Of a stretch of DNA of 64,000 nt, positions 44,086 to 52,460 are shown one piece after another (the first letter of the stretch is position 1; each line of letters starts with the position of its first letter). Source of the DNA: G963556115 sp963677015 (lineage in GTDB: Bacteria; Planctomycetota; SZUA-567); NCBI GenBank assembly GCA_963677015.1, contig OY781533.1, positions 2,852,001-2,916,000 of the forward strand, written 5' to 3'. The notes under the pieces were generated by a model that made no database searches, had not been told where the DNA came from, and saw only the letters and a program-made list of their open reading frames with translations. The position numbers were made by a program, and so were the translations under genes.

Positions 44086-45258
44086 CTAATACTTGCCGTA
44101 ATCCTTCCAGGTCTGCCACATCGCCCAGTAATTCTCCGCCGGCACCTCCTGCTGGATATTATGTACCGGCACAAAAACATACCCGCCTCCGGGCGCAAGA
44201 ACATCCAAAGTCCGTCTTACTTCGTCTGCGACCTCCTGCGGTGTCCCGCGGGAAAGAATACTCTGCGTATCCACTCCGCCGCCCCAGAATATCAGTTCTT
44301 TACCGAATTCCCGTTTCAGCTCCGCCAGATCCATACCCTTGGCACTATACTGCAAGGGATTGAGGATATCCACACCACAATCAATCATATCTATAATCAC
44401 CGGCATAATCGCTCCGCAGGAATGGAAGAAGACCTTTACCCATGGCATCTTCTTCTTTATAAAGCCGATATACCGCTTCATCTCAGGAAACACCAGCTCC
44501 CGCAGCATCGCCGGAGAGACCAGAGTCGACTGCTGTGTTCCCAGATCATCACACTCCGCAACAACTAAAAACCTGTCCTGCAGACCGCGCTCAATAATAT
44601 AATCCCCGACAATATCCCAGTACTGCATTTTATGCTCTGCCAGACGGGCAAAGGCTTCCCGGGCTGCGTCCGGATCTTCAGCCAGATCCATATACCCGTT
44701 CTCATAGCCGCGCAAACGCAGCAGCATCTCAGTCAGTCCCGCACAGATACGGTCAGCGATAAGGGCAGTACCCTCACTCTTACCGACCTGCTTATCAAAT
44801 AGCCGATACATCTCATCACGCTTATAGGAAAGATCAGGAAGTCCCAGCTTATCAGTGCAATCCTCAAGCATATCATAATCCGACAGAGGATAAGAGGTCT
44901 GGTTGAAATAAAAGTCCTTACCCCGTACCATCTCCCAACTGCACTTATACGCGTCAACAAAACTTTCCGCAGCATCGGTACAACTGACACACTCCGGATA
45001 GTCCGCTACCCTTTTGGCACCCACGCGGCGTACGTCCACCTCCAGCTGCTGGAGTGTCTGCTCAGGCGGTACAATGATCTGTTGCACGACATCAACCACT
45101 TCCTCCGGGTCGTACCAGCCTGACATACCGCGGTAATCCATTATCCTCTCAAAACTTAGACCCGAGATACTGGTTACTGTTGTTCCCGCCAGATCATACG
45201 GTACATGATCAGCTTCTTGATGATTGAGTGTCAACCGCATACGTTCAAGTGAATTCAT
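44086..45258 (-). CDS. Uroporphyrinogen decarboxylase-family protein (likely methyltransferase-like)
   Basis: A 390-residue UroD-superfamily protein. The N terminus (MNSLERMRLTLNHQEADHVP) and the late segment VKVFFHSCGAIMPVIIDMIDCGVDILNPLQ, with the His-x-Cys zinc-type motif, fit the branch related to MtaA/MtbA corrinoid methyltransferases rather than HemE; the haem-pathway R-x-x-G-R motif is not seen. ATG 45258 follows GGCGGGGAA. It is first in the same-strand group with two TRAP binding proteins and the permeases, so it probably acts on the imported compound, for example by removing a methyl group. The substrate is unknown. Confidence 0.82.
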   Translation of the reverse strand: MNSLERMRLTLNHQEADHVPYDLAGTTVTSISGLSFERIMDYRGMSGWYDPEEVVDVVQQIIVPPEQTLQQLEVDVRRVGAKRVADYPECVSCTDAAESFVDAYKCSWEMVRGKDFYFNQTSYPLSDYDMLEDCTDKLGLPDLSYKRDEMYRLFDKQVGKSEGTALIADRICAGLTEMLLRLRGYENGYMDLAEDPDAAREAFARLAEHKMQYWDIVGDYIIERGLQDRFLVVAECDDLGTQQSTLVSPAMLRELVFPEMKRYIGFIKKKMPWVKVFFHSCGAIMPVIIDMIDCGVDILNPLQYSAKGMDLAELKREFGKELIFWGGGVDTQSILSRGTPQEVADEVRRTLDVLAPGGGYVFVPVHNIQQEVPAENYWAMWQTWKDYGKY

Positions 45259-45965
45259 ATTATTCCCCGCCAAGTAAATCCGCATTACGAAACAGCGTTC
45301 CCACTATATGCTAAAAAAAATTTCCCTATGGAACAATCAGAGACACAAACTCAACACATGTTTATCTGTTAATAATAATGATCGGTACTATACGAAAATC
45401 AGCCACAACACTCACCAAAGACCTTATTCATATATGAACAGCAAAGTTCTGATATAAACAGTTTACCCGTTAAAATCACTTAGTCAACTTATTATAGTTT
45501 TTTTTTGAAAAAATTAATAGCTCAAAATTAGCAGACACAACAAACAAGCGTCTATCCACCGCTAAAACCGGCAAATATAACATTTTTACGCCAGCGCATA
45601 TATTATGTAAAATACAACTCGGCAGACAACACAGACTGCCGGTAAGACAATACTCAAAGATAAATTATTACAAACTATCTTCGTCCGCAGATACTGAGCA
45701 AGCATCAGCAATACTATAAACACGCGTTATCATTACTGAAGCCCGTCATAATATGAAAACTGAGTACCTCTCCAAATAAAGGGAAAGGTACCCAATCCTG
45801 TTTCTGTGTGGTTAGGGTTAATACAACTTACAACACACCTGCGGCAATACCGCAGAGCAACACTGAAACAATACTACTAGGAGAGTTGCGGCGCCCCGGT
45901 GGGTATATAATCGGGTTTATCGGGACGCCACGGTTTGCGTTCTGGAAAGCTTCCAAAACTCAAGA
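45259..45965. other. Intergenic region: TRAP-operon promoter and ytf terminators
   Basis: The region has no gene. A perfect 12-bp palindrome TTCATATATGAA (45427-45438) lies about 170 bases before the UroD-like gene and could be a regulator site. TTGACT near 45480 on the minus strand may be a -35 element. Hairpins near 45764-45791 and 45890-45935 belong to the end of the ytf operon. Confidence 0.5.
45764..45791 (-). terminator. Terminator of ytf operon
   Basis: The minus-strand arms GTACCTTTCC and GGAGAGGTAC with an eight-base loop are followed by TCAGTTTTCAT. A second GC-rich hairpin (GGCGTCCCG/CGGGGCGCC, about 45893-45935) lies directly after the ytfQ stop and may protect the transcript end. 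Confidence 0.6.
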
Positions 45966-46904
45966 TTAGTATTTGCGGTCGCCGATAACCTTAGCAGCAA
46001 CTTCCATTGGGAATACGCCTTCTTCAACAACAAGCTTCTTTGGAAGTTTCTTACCGGCACGGTAATCATCGATAGCATCAAACAGAGCAGGTCCGAGAAG
46101 TGGGTTACATTCAACTGTACAGTTCAGTTTACCTGCAACCATAGCTTCAAACGCGCCCTTTACACCATCAATTGAAACGATAATGATATCCTGTGATGGC
46201 TTGAGACCAGCTTCTTCGATAGCCTGAATAGCACCGATAGCCATGTCATCATTGTGAGCGAATACAGCGTCAACATTATCATATACCTTGAGCAGAGCTT
46301 CCATAACCTCTTTACCCTTTGAACGGCGGAAGTCACCACTCTGAGAAGCGATAATCTTCATTCCAGGCTCATTGGCGATAGTCTCGGCAAAACCCTTCTT
46401 ACGGTCAATAGCGGCAGAAGAACCAGGAGTTCCCTGAAGTTCGATGATGTTGGCTTTACCGCCGGTCTTCTCGATCAGCCACTTTGCAGCGTTGATAGCT
46501 TCAAGTACAAAGTCACCTGCAACAAGGGTTACATACAGAGAATCATCATCAACCTTGATTGAACGGTCAGCGAGGAATACCGGAATATGTGCTCTCTTGG
46601 CAGCCTTCAGCACAGGTTCCCAACCGGTTTCAACTACAGGAGCGAGGATAATAGCATCTACCTTCTGAGCCACAAAAGCACGGAGAGCCTTGATCTGATT
46701 GGCCTGCTTACCCTGACCGTCAGAGAACTTCAGGTTGATACCGCGGTCCTTGGCTGTAGTCTTTACAGATTCAGTCTCAGCCACACGCCATGAGCTTTCA
46801 GCACCGATCTGTGCAAAACCGACGGTAAGAGGTTTAGCGTAAGATACAGTACAGGTTAGAAGAACTGCAAGACCAACTGCAAGTGTTTTGAAAAAACTTC
46901 TCAT
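45966..46904 (-). CDS. ytfQ: Sugar ABC transporter substrate-binding protein (YtfQ-like)
   Basis: A 312-residue periplasmic binding protein with signal peptide (FFKTLAVGLAVLLTCTVSYA). It closely follows E. coli YtfQ (galactofuranose receptor): LTVGFAQIGAESSWRVAET, DGQGKQANQIKALRAFVAQKVDAI (in part), APVVETGWEPVLKAAK, DRSI, IELQGTPGSSAAIDRKKGFAE, SQSGDFRRSKGKEVME, HNDDMAIGAIQAIEEAGLKP and SIDG. It is the last gene of the operon, whereas it is first in E. coli; a 124-bp gap and a good AAGGAG site precede it. The actual sugar (galactofuranose, another furanose or ribose-like) is inferred. Confidence 0.93.
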   Translation of the reverse strand: MRSFFKTLAVGLAVLLTCTVSYAKPLTVGFAQIGAESSWRVAETESVKTTAKDRGINLKFSDGQGKQANQIKALRAFVAQKVDAIILAPVVETGWEPVLKAAKRAHIPVFLADRSIKVDDDSLYVTLVAGDFVLEAINAAKWLIEKTGGKANIIELQGTPGSSAAIDRKKGFAETIANEPGMKIIASQSGDFRRSKGKEVMEALLKVYDNVDAVFAHNDDMAIGAIQAIEEAGLKPSQDIIIVSIDGVKGAFEAMVAGKLNCTVECNPLLGPALFDAIDDYRAGKKLPKKLVVEEGVFPMEVAAKVIGDRKY

Positions 46905-47028
46905 AATAAATACTCCTTAAAAATAATACAAACAATGACAACCAAAATAATCCACAAATTGGGATAACACAATATTTCATTGAACATCACACGTTTTTTT
47001 ATTCAGACCCGGAATTTATCCGGACAGA

Positions 47029-48000
47029 TCAGGCATCGCTCTCACTGCTTCTGGTAAGAACTCTCTGCATCAGAATAAAGATCAGCAGCAGCACCCCGAT
47101 AGCGATTCGCAGCCACCAGGAGTTCAGACGTCCGTCAAACATCAGCGCACACTGAATGGTACCGTAAATCAGCACACCCATCAAGGTACCCACGACATAC
47201 CCCACACCACCCGAGAGCAGAGTTCCGCCGATAACCACACTCGCGATCACATCCAGCTCAAGACCGACACCATTGGAAGGATTTCCCGACCCGGTAAAGA
47301 AGGTATACAGCACCCCGCCCAGAGCCGAGCACATACCGCAGATACCGTATACCGCCACCTTGACGATTCCAACAGGCAGCCCCATCAGCAGCGCGGAATC
47401 CTCACTTCCCCCTATTGCATACACGCTCCGTCCAAAACGCGTCAGATGCGCCACATACATCCCGATTACAAATACTATCAGAAAGAATATGGTACTTGCC
47501 GGCAGAAAAGCCTCGCTATTGATCCAGAGATTGAGATCATCCAGCACCCAGTCATAAAACTTATTGGAGATGCCGATAGACTCCATATTCACCATAAACG
47601 CCGCGCCGCGGGCGAAGAACATACCGCCGAGAGTCACCAGAAAAGGCTGCATCTTGAACTTATGAATCAGGATACCCTGAAACAGGCCGAAGATCAGGCC
47701 GAGAAAGACCGCAAGCAAAATAGCCAGTGGCGGGCTGTACCCCTTCTCCGCCATCGAAGCTATAAGAATTGTGGAGAAAGCAAATACCGAACCCACAGAG
47801 AGGTCGATTCCACCGGTCAGGATAACAAAGGTCATACCCACAGCAATCACCCCGAGATAAGCATTATCCGAAAGGATATTGGTCATCGTCAGAACGGAAA
47901 AGAAATTATCGTAAAGAACCGATGCTATGGTATAGAGAACTATCAGTACCGCCGCAGTGGCAAAGAGCGGTATGTACTTTCGATTAAATATTGCATTCAT
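47029..48000 (-). CDS. yjfF: Sugar ABC transporter permease (YjfF-like)
   Basis: A 323-residue RbsC/YjfF-family permease with about 8-10 membrane segments. It shows the family signature GVIAVGMTFVILTGGIDLSVGSVFAFS, MQPFLVTLGGMFFARG and the cytoplasmic coupling region GLELDVIASVVIGGTLLSGG, which docks on the ATPase. The ATG shares one base with the ytfT stop. Probably forms a heterodimer with YtfT. Confidence 0.93.
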   Translation of the reverse strand: MNAIFNRKYIPLFATAAVLIVLYTIASVLYDNFFSVLTMTNILSDNAYLGVIAVGMTFVILTGGIDLSVGSVFAFSTILIASMAEKGYSPPLAILLAVFLGLIFGLFQGILIHKFKMQPFLVTLGGMFFARGAAFMVNMESIGISNKFYDWVLDDLNLWINSEAFLPASTIFFLIVFVIGMYVAHLTRFGRSVYAIGGSEDSALLMGLPVGIVKVAVYGICGMCSALGGVLYTFFTGSGNPSNGVGLELDVIASVVIGGTLLSGGVGYVVGTLMGVLIYGTIQCALMFDGRLNSWWLRIAIGVLLLIFILMQRVLTRSSESDA

Positions 48001-49001
48001 TACGCCCTACTCCTCCTTACTACGGAAACAATCATCCTGCGGAATTCTTCAGACTGCAGCAGACAGACGAGAATAATAACTATTGATTTCGGTACCGCGG
48101 TAATTGCCGGAGGCACACCGAGGAAGTACATCGTAGTAGTCAGAGTCTGAATCAGCAATGCCCCGATAAGCGAACCGATAAGATTGAATTTTCCGCCGGT
48201 CAGCGAGGTTCCGCCGACGACCACCGCGAAGATCGCATCCATCTCCATGGTCTCACCCAGCTTGATAGTATCAGCGGCCTTGATATTCGAGGTCGCTACC
48301 AGCCCCGCAATACCCGCACAGAGCCCGGAGAAACCGTAAACCACCATCTTTACCACCTTGGTATTGATACCGGCAAAGCGGCTCGCGCGCTCATTATCAC
48401 CGACCGCCTCGATAAATACTCCCACCGCTGTCTTACGGGTGATAAAGATTGAGATCACCGTCATTATCAGCACGATCGTCAGAGTAAACGGCAGCATCAG
48501 AAAATGCCCGTTACCGAGGAAGACAAAATCCTCGTCCTCAAAGGTATAGATAAAACCGTTGGTGATCAGAAGCGCAATACCTCTGGCGGTCACCATCATG
48601 ATCAGTGTCGCCACAAACGGCTGCAGCCCGATATATGATACCAGCACCCCGTTTACCAGACCGATAATCACCGTCGCCACCAGCGCGATAGCAACAATCA
48701 GCGCAAAAGAATAATCCGTCTCGTTTACCAGCAGTGCCCCGATCGAACCGGATACCGCCATAATTGAACCAACCGAAAGATCGATACCGCCGGTGGCGAT
48801 GACCAGAGTCATGCCGATAGCCAGCAGCATAACCTTCGATCCCTGATTGATAATATCGATGGTTGTACCGTAAAGATACCCGTTCATAATCTCTATTTTG
48901 AAGAAGCCTTCCCCGTAGAGTCCGTTAAAGACAAAGAGGAGAACCAGCCCCATAATCGGCCAGAGTAACCTGTTTGATAAAATTCTATCCGTCACCTTCA
49001 T
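48000..49001 (-). CDS. ytfT: Sugar ABC transporter permease (YtfT-like)
   Basis: A 333-residue permease paralogous to the next gene, with GMTLVIATGGIDLSVGSIMAVSG, LQPFVATLIMMVTARG and the coupling segment MEMDAIFAVVVGGTSLTGGKF. The first five bases of the gene overlap the ytfR end (ATGA overlap), implying coupled translation and a fixed stoichiometry. The two permeases with the double ATPase form the membrane complex. Confidence 0.93.
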   Translation of the reverse strand: MKVTDRILSNRLLWPIMGLVLLFVFNGLYGEGFFKIEIMNGYLYGTTIDIINQGSKVMLLAIGMTLVIATGGIDLSVGSIMAVSGSIGALLVNETDYSFALIVAIALVATVIIGLVNGVLVSYIGLQPFVATLIMMVTARGIALLITNGFIYTFEDEDFVFLGNGHFLMLPFTLTIVLIMTVISIFITRKTAVGVFIEAVGDNERASRFAGINTKVVKMVVYGFSGLCAGIAGLVATSNIKAADTIKLGETMEMDAIFAVVVGGTSLTGGKFNLIGSLIGALLIQTLTTTMYFLGVPPAITAVPKSIVIILVCLLQSEEFRRMIVSVVRRSRA

Positions 49002-50533
49002 ACCGACTTCCTTTCCTCACCAACCTCAGAAGCAATAACCTGCATAATCTTCTGTTCGTCAATCTCATCCCCGACCAGTTCCCCGATCTTCTTGCGGTCA
49101 CGGAGCACACTGATACGGTCACATACACGCACCACCTCTTCAAGCTCGGAGGAGATGAAGAGTACCGCCACGCCGGCATCACTCAGCTTATTGATCAGCT
49201 TCTCAATCTCGGCCTTGGCTCCCACATCGATACCGCGGGTAGGTTCATCAAGGATTATCAGCTCAGGCTGTACCGCCAGCCAGCGCGCCAGCAGTACCTT
49301 CTGCTGATTACCACCGGAAAGATTTTTAATTGCAGCCTCAGCGGAGGGTGTCTTTATCTTCAGAGCCGAAATATAATGCTCGGCGATAGTAATCTGCTCG
49401 GAACGCTTGATCTTACGGAGCAGCCCGCGTTTGGCCTGCAGCGCCAGAATAATATTCTCACGCACCGACAGATTTGGAATAATACCCTCACCCTTACGGT
49501 CCTCGGAACAGAAACCTATTCCCCGGCGGATAGCATCCATAGGAGAGCCCAGACGGTACTCACGGTTATTGATACGGGTTGACCCGGAGGTTCTGCTGTC
49601 AGCGCCGAAGAGCAGCCGCGCCGTCTCGGTACGTCCGGATCCGAGCAGACCGGCAAGACCGACAATCTCACCCTTCTTGATACTCAGATCCAGCGGATCA
49701 ACCGCACCGATACGCCCCAGATCCTCAGCGATGAGAAATTCCTCGGTGGTCAGCGGTTCACGATGGCGTCCTTTGAGTTCGATACTCTCCAGATCCTCTA
49801 TATCCTTACCAAGCATCTTGGAAATAAGTTTCAGCTTCGGCAGATCCTTGATATCATAGTCCCCGACATAGCCGCCGTTACGCAGCACGGTAATCCGGTC
49901 ACACACCTGATAAACCTGTCCGAGGAAGTGGGTGACAAAGACAATCCCCAGCCCCTGATCACGGAGATTACGCATCACCTCAAAGAGCGCCTCCACCTCC
50001 TTCTCATCCAGACTCGAAGTCGGCTCATCAAGAATCAGAATCTTCGCGTCAATATCGAGCGCCCGGGCGATAGCCACCATCTGCTGCACCGCCATTGAGC
50101 AGTGCGACAGCTCCTTGGTAACATCCAGATCATAGATCCCCAGACGCGCCAGCGCCTTGCGGGCGTGAGCATTGATCTCTTTCCAGTTCAGGCAGCCGTA
50201 TTTCTTCGGCTGGCGTCCGAGCAGAATATTCTCCGCCACCGACAGGGTGCGGATCAGATTCACCTCCTGAAACACCGTACTGATACCGTAGCTCTCCGCT
50301 TCAAGCACCGACTCCGGGCATACCTCTTTATCCCCGAGTATCATACTGCCTGCATCACGCTGATAAACTCCGGTTATCACCTTGATAAGGGTTGACTTAC
50401 CGGCACCATTCTCACCCATCAGCGCATGAATCTCACCGGCTTTTAGTGAAAACTCCACCCCGTCGAGCGCTTTTACCCCGGGAAACTCCTTCTTGACGTT
50501 TTCAACCCTAAGTAAGACGTTCTCTTGGTTCAT
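48998..50533 (-). CDS. ytfR: Sugar ABC transporter ATPase, double NBD (YtfR/RbsA-like)
   Basis: A 511-residue ATPase with two nucleotide-binding domains. NBD1 has Walker A GENGAGKST, a signature-like ELSHCSMAVQQMVAIA, Walker B ILILDEPTSSLD and H-loop VTHF. NBD2 has the degenerate Walker A region GLLGSGRTETARLLFG, a canonical LSGGNQQKV and LIILDEPTRGIDVGAK. These degeneracies are normal for the RbsA group. GGAGAGGTT precedes the ATG. It is the first gene of the operon and lies behind the sigma-54-like promoter. NBD1 aligns collinearly with the ABC domain of the divergent histidine kinase. Confidence 0.94.
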   Translation of the reverse strand: MNQENVLLRVENVKKEFPGVKALDGVEFSLKAGEIHALMGENGAGKSTLIKVITGVYQRDAGSMILGDKEVCPESVLEAESYGISTVFQEVNLIRTLSVAENILLGRQPKKYGCLNWKEINAHARKALARLGIYDLDVTKELSHCSMAVQQMVAIARALDIDAKILILDEPTSSLDEKEVEALFEVMRNLRDQGLGIVFVTHFLGQVYQVCDRITVLRNGGYVGDYDIKDLPKLKLISKMLGKDIEDLESIELKGRHREPLTTEEFLIAEDLGRIGAVDPLDLSIKKGEIVGLAGLLGSGRTETARLLFGADSRTSGSTRINNREYRLGSPMDAIRRGIGFCSEDRKGEGIIPNLSVRENIILALQAKRGLLRKIKRSEQITIAEHYISALKIKTPSAEAAIKNLSGGNQQKVLLARWLAVQPELIILDEPTRGIDVGAKAEIEKLINKLSDAGVAVLFISSELEEVVRVCDRISVLRDRKKIGELVGDEIDEQKIMQVIASEVGEERKSV

Positions 50534-50673
50534 AACCTCTCCTAACCATTCAAAAACTCATAAAAATCTGCTGCGTAATTCTGCCACCGGCACAGCCGCT
50601 AAAATTCCCCAACTATTCCCCGGAGCGAACACCCGCATCAAAAATTTTTTACACATATCTTCCTCACCACTCA

Positions 50674-50688
50674 CAACTAGTGTACCAT
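50674..50688 (-). promoter_or_regulatory. Sigma-54-like promoter of the ytf operon
   Basis: On the minus strand, TGGTACACTAGTTGT shows the -24 GG and -12 TTGT with canonical spacing and matches the hsp20 element (22926-22940) at 13 of 15 positions. It lies about 140 bases upstream of the ytfR ATG. The bound activator sites sit about 135-150 bases further upstream, the usual enhancer distance. Confidence 0.55.
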
Positions 50689-50784
50689 TTTTTAAGAATA
50701 TCATCAGATTTATGCTAATACCTTCGCAACCAACAGTTTAACCGGCTATATTTTTTAACCTTTGTTTAAATAAAATCTCCATAC

Positions 50785-50835
50785 TGCACACATTTCACAC
50801 TACCTTGCACACACTGTAAATGCACACTCTGTGCA
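50785..50835. promoter_or_regulatory. Tandem dyad operators, likely enhancer for the NtrC-type regulator
   Basis: A perfect 15-bp dyad TGCACACTCTGTGCA (50821-50835) directly abuts a second copy TGCACACACTGTAAA (50806-50820), with a weaker third, TGCACACATTTCACA, at 50785-50799 (21 bases away). They lie between the divergent regulator and transporter genes. The half-site TGCAC recalls the NtrC operator. Array and distance fit an upstream activating sequence. Confidence 0.6.
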
Positions 50836-51103
50836 AATTCTACCCAGATTAAATTTGACTAAGACGGATTAGAGAGCATACTTAACGTTAGACCGCCAGA
50901 ATTTACTGACGTTAGAGCAGCAGAAATACCGGCGTTATACCTGCAAAAAAGAACCGCTATTGCCTTCTTCTGCAGCATATATACGCGCATACAGGAATAT
51001 TTTTCATCACTCCTGTCGATTTTCAGCAGCTCAGCCGCGGCTTTATACTGTATAACTATTATATGAAGATAATAAAACCGGAAAACCAAGGGATAGAGCA
51101 CCG

Positions 51104-52459
51104 ATGTATAAAAGTATTGTAATTGTCGATGATCAGGAACGTATCCTCAAAAGCCTCAAGCGCAACCTGGCCAAACTCGACTATCAGGTTGAATGCGCCC
51201 AGAACACCGCCCGGACCCTGGAACTGCTCCAAGAGAAGCAGGCGGATCTGGTACTGCTGGATGTCATGCTCGGCAAGGAGAAGGGAACCGAACTGCTCCA
51301 GCTGATAAAGTCCCGCTACCCCGATATCACCGTAATCATGATCACCGGACACGGCACAATCGAGATGGCGGTTGAGGCGGTCAAACTCGGCGCCTATGAT
51401 TTTCTCGAGAAGCCGCTGCTCTTCAATAAACTGCTAATCACCATCGAACGCGCCTTCGAACTCAAGAAGATCAAGCAGGAGAACCAGTCGTATCAGCAGA
51501 TAAATGCCGCCAGCTTCATCACCAGCGACCCCGAGACCAGAGATATCGTCGAACGGGCCCGGCGGATCGCCGGTACGGATCTGCCAATACTGATCTACGG
51601 CGAGAGCGGCACCGGCAAAGAGGTACTCACCAAAGAACTTCACGCCGCTTCCCCGCTCAGCGGCAAACCCCTGATTCAGGTAAACTGCGCCGCCATTGCC
51701 GAGAGTCTGCTTGACAGCGAACTCTTCGGGCATACTCGCGGCTCCTTCACCGGCGCAACCTCGGACTACTCCGGCGTCTTCGAAAAGGCCTCCGGCGGCA
51801 CCCTGCATCTGGACGAGATAGCGGATATGTCACTGGAGACCCAGGCAAAGATTCTCCGTGTACTCGAGAGCGGTGAGTACAAACGCATCGGTGAGCAGCG
51901 GATCAGACGGGCCGATATCCGTTTCATCGCCTCGACCAATATCGATCTTGACGAACGTGTCAAAGAAGGCCGTTTCCGCCAGGATCTGCTCTTCCGCCTC
52001 AACGCGGCGGTCATCCGTATCCCGCCGCTGCGTGAACGTATCTGTGATGTCTTTATGATAGCAGAGCATTTTCTGAAGAAGAAGAGCCTGCTGCTGGGCA
52101 AGGATTTCGAACTCTCGGATGAGGTCAGGGTCGCCTTCAGCGGTCACAGCTGGTACGGCAATGTCCGCGAACTGCGCAATACCATCGACTACGCCAGCGC
52201 GGTCGCCGCCAGCAACGTCATCCAGCTGCGTGATCTGCCGGAGAGTTTCTTTGCCGTTATCAACGATAACGCCGAAGCGGAAGAGACCGACTCCACCAGT
52301 ATCACCCGCCGTATTATACGTGACGGCAATCAGGAACGGTGCAAGATTCTGCAGGCGCTCGAAGACGCCAGATATAACAAGAAACGCGCCGCGGAACTGC
52401 TCAAGATCAGCCGGCGCTCGCTCTACAACAAGATCGCCAAACATAAAATAGAGGTCTAG
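51104..52459 (+). CDS. NtrC-family sigma-54-dependent response regulator
   Basis: A 451-residue transcription activator. The receiver domain (1-120) has the acidic pair D9/D10, phosphoacceptor D53 (VLLDVM), T81 and K103. The AAA+ domain has Walker A GESGTGKE (166-173), the sigma-54 contact loop GSFTGA (213-218, variant of GAFTGA), Walker B LHLDEI and an Arg-finger region. The C-terminal Fis-type helix-turn-helix is at about 415-450 (NKKRAAELLKISRRSLYNKI). It is divergent from the ytf operon and one base ahead of the ABC-kinase gene, so the two form an operon and a two-component pair. AAGGGATAG precedes the ATG. Confidence 0.95.
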   Translation: MYKSIVIVDDQERILKSLKRNLAKLDYQVECAQNTARTLELLQEKQADLVLLDVMLGKEKGTELLQLIKSRYPDITVIMITGHGTIEMAVEAVKLGAYDFLEKPLLFNKLLITIERAFELKKIKQENQSYQQINAASFITSDPETRDIVERARRIAGTDLPILIYGESGTGKEVLTKELHAASPLSGKPLIQVNCAAIAESLLDSELFGHTRGSFTGATSDYSGVFEKASGGTLHLDEIADMSLETQAKILRVLESGEYKRIGEQRIRRADIRFIASTNIDLDERVKEGRFRQDLLFRLNAAVIRIPPLRERICDVFMIAEHFLKKKSLLLGKDFELSDEVRVAFSGHSWYGNVRELRNTIDYASAVAASNVIQLRDLPESFFAVINDNAEAEETDSTSITRRIIRDGNQERCKILQALEDARYNKKRAAELLKISRRSLYNKIAKHKIEV

Positions 52460-52460
52460 A

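Noticed and set aside
44086..45258. HemE (uroporphyrinogen decarboxylase proper)
   Set aside because: Lacks the HemE N-terminal Arg/Gly motif and lies with transport genes rather than haem genes; it better fits the methyltransferase-like branch.
50910..50950. Plus-strand GG-N10-GC at CCGGCGTTATACCTGC as a sigma-54 promoter for the regulator
   Set aside because: Flanking bases fit poorly (CGGC, CTGC) and it is far from the ATG; a TATACT/TATAAC region near 51046 is a more usual promoter candidate.
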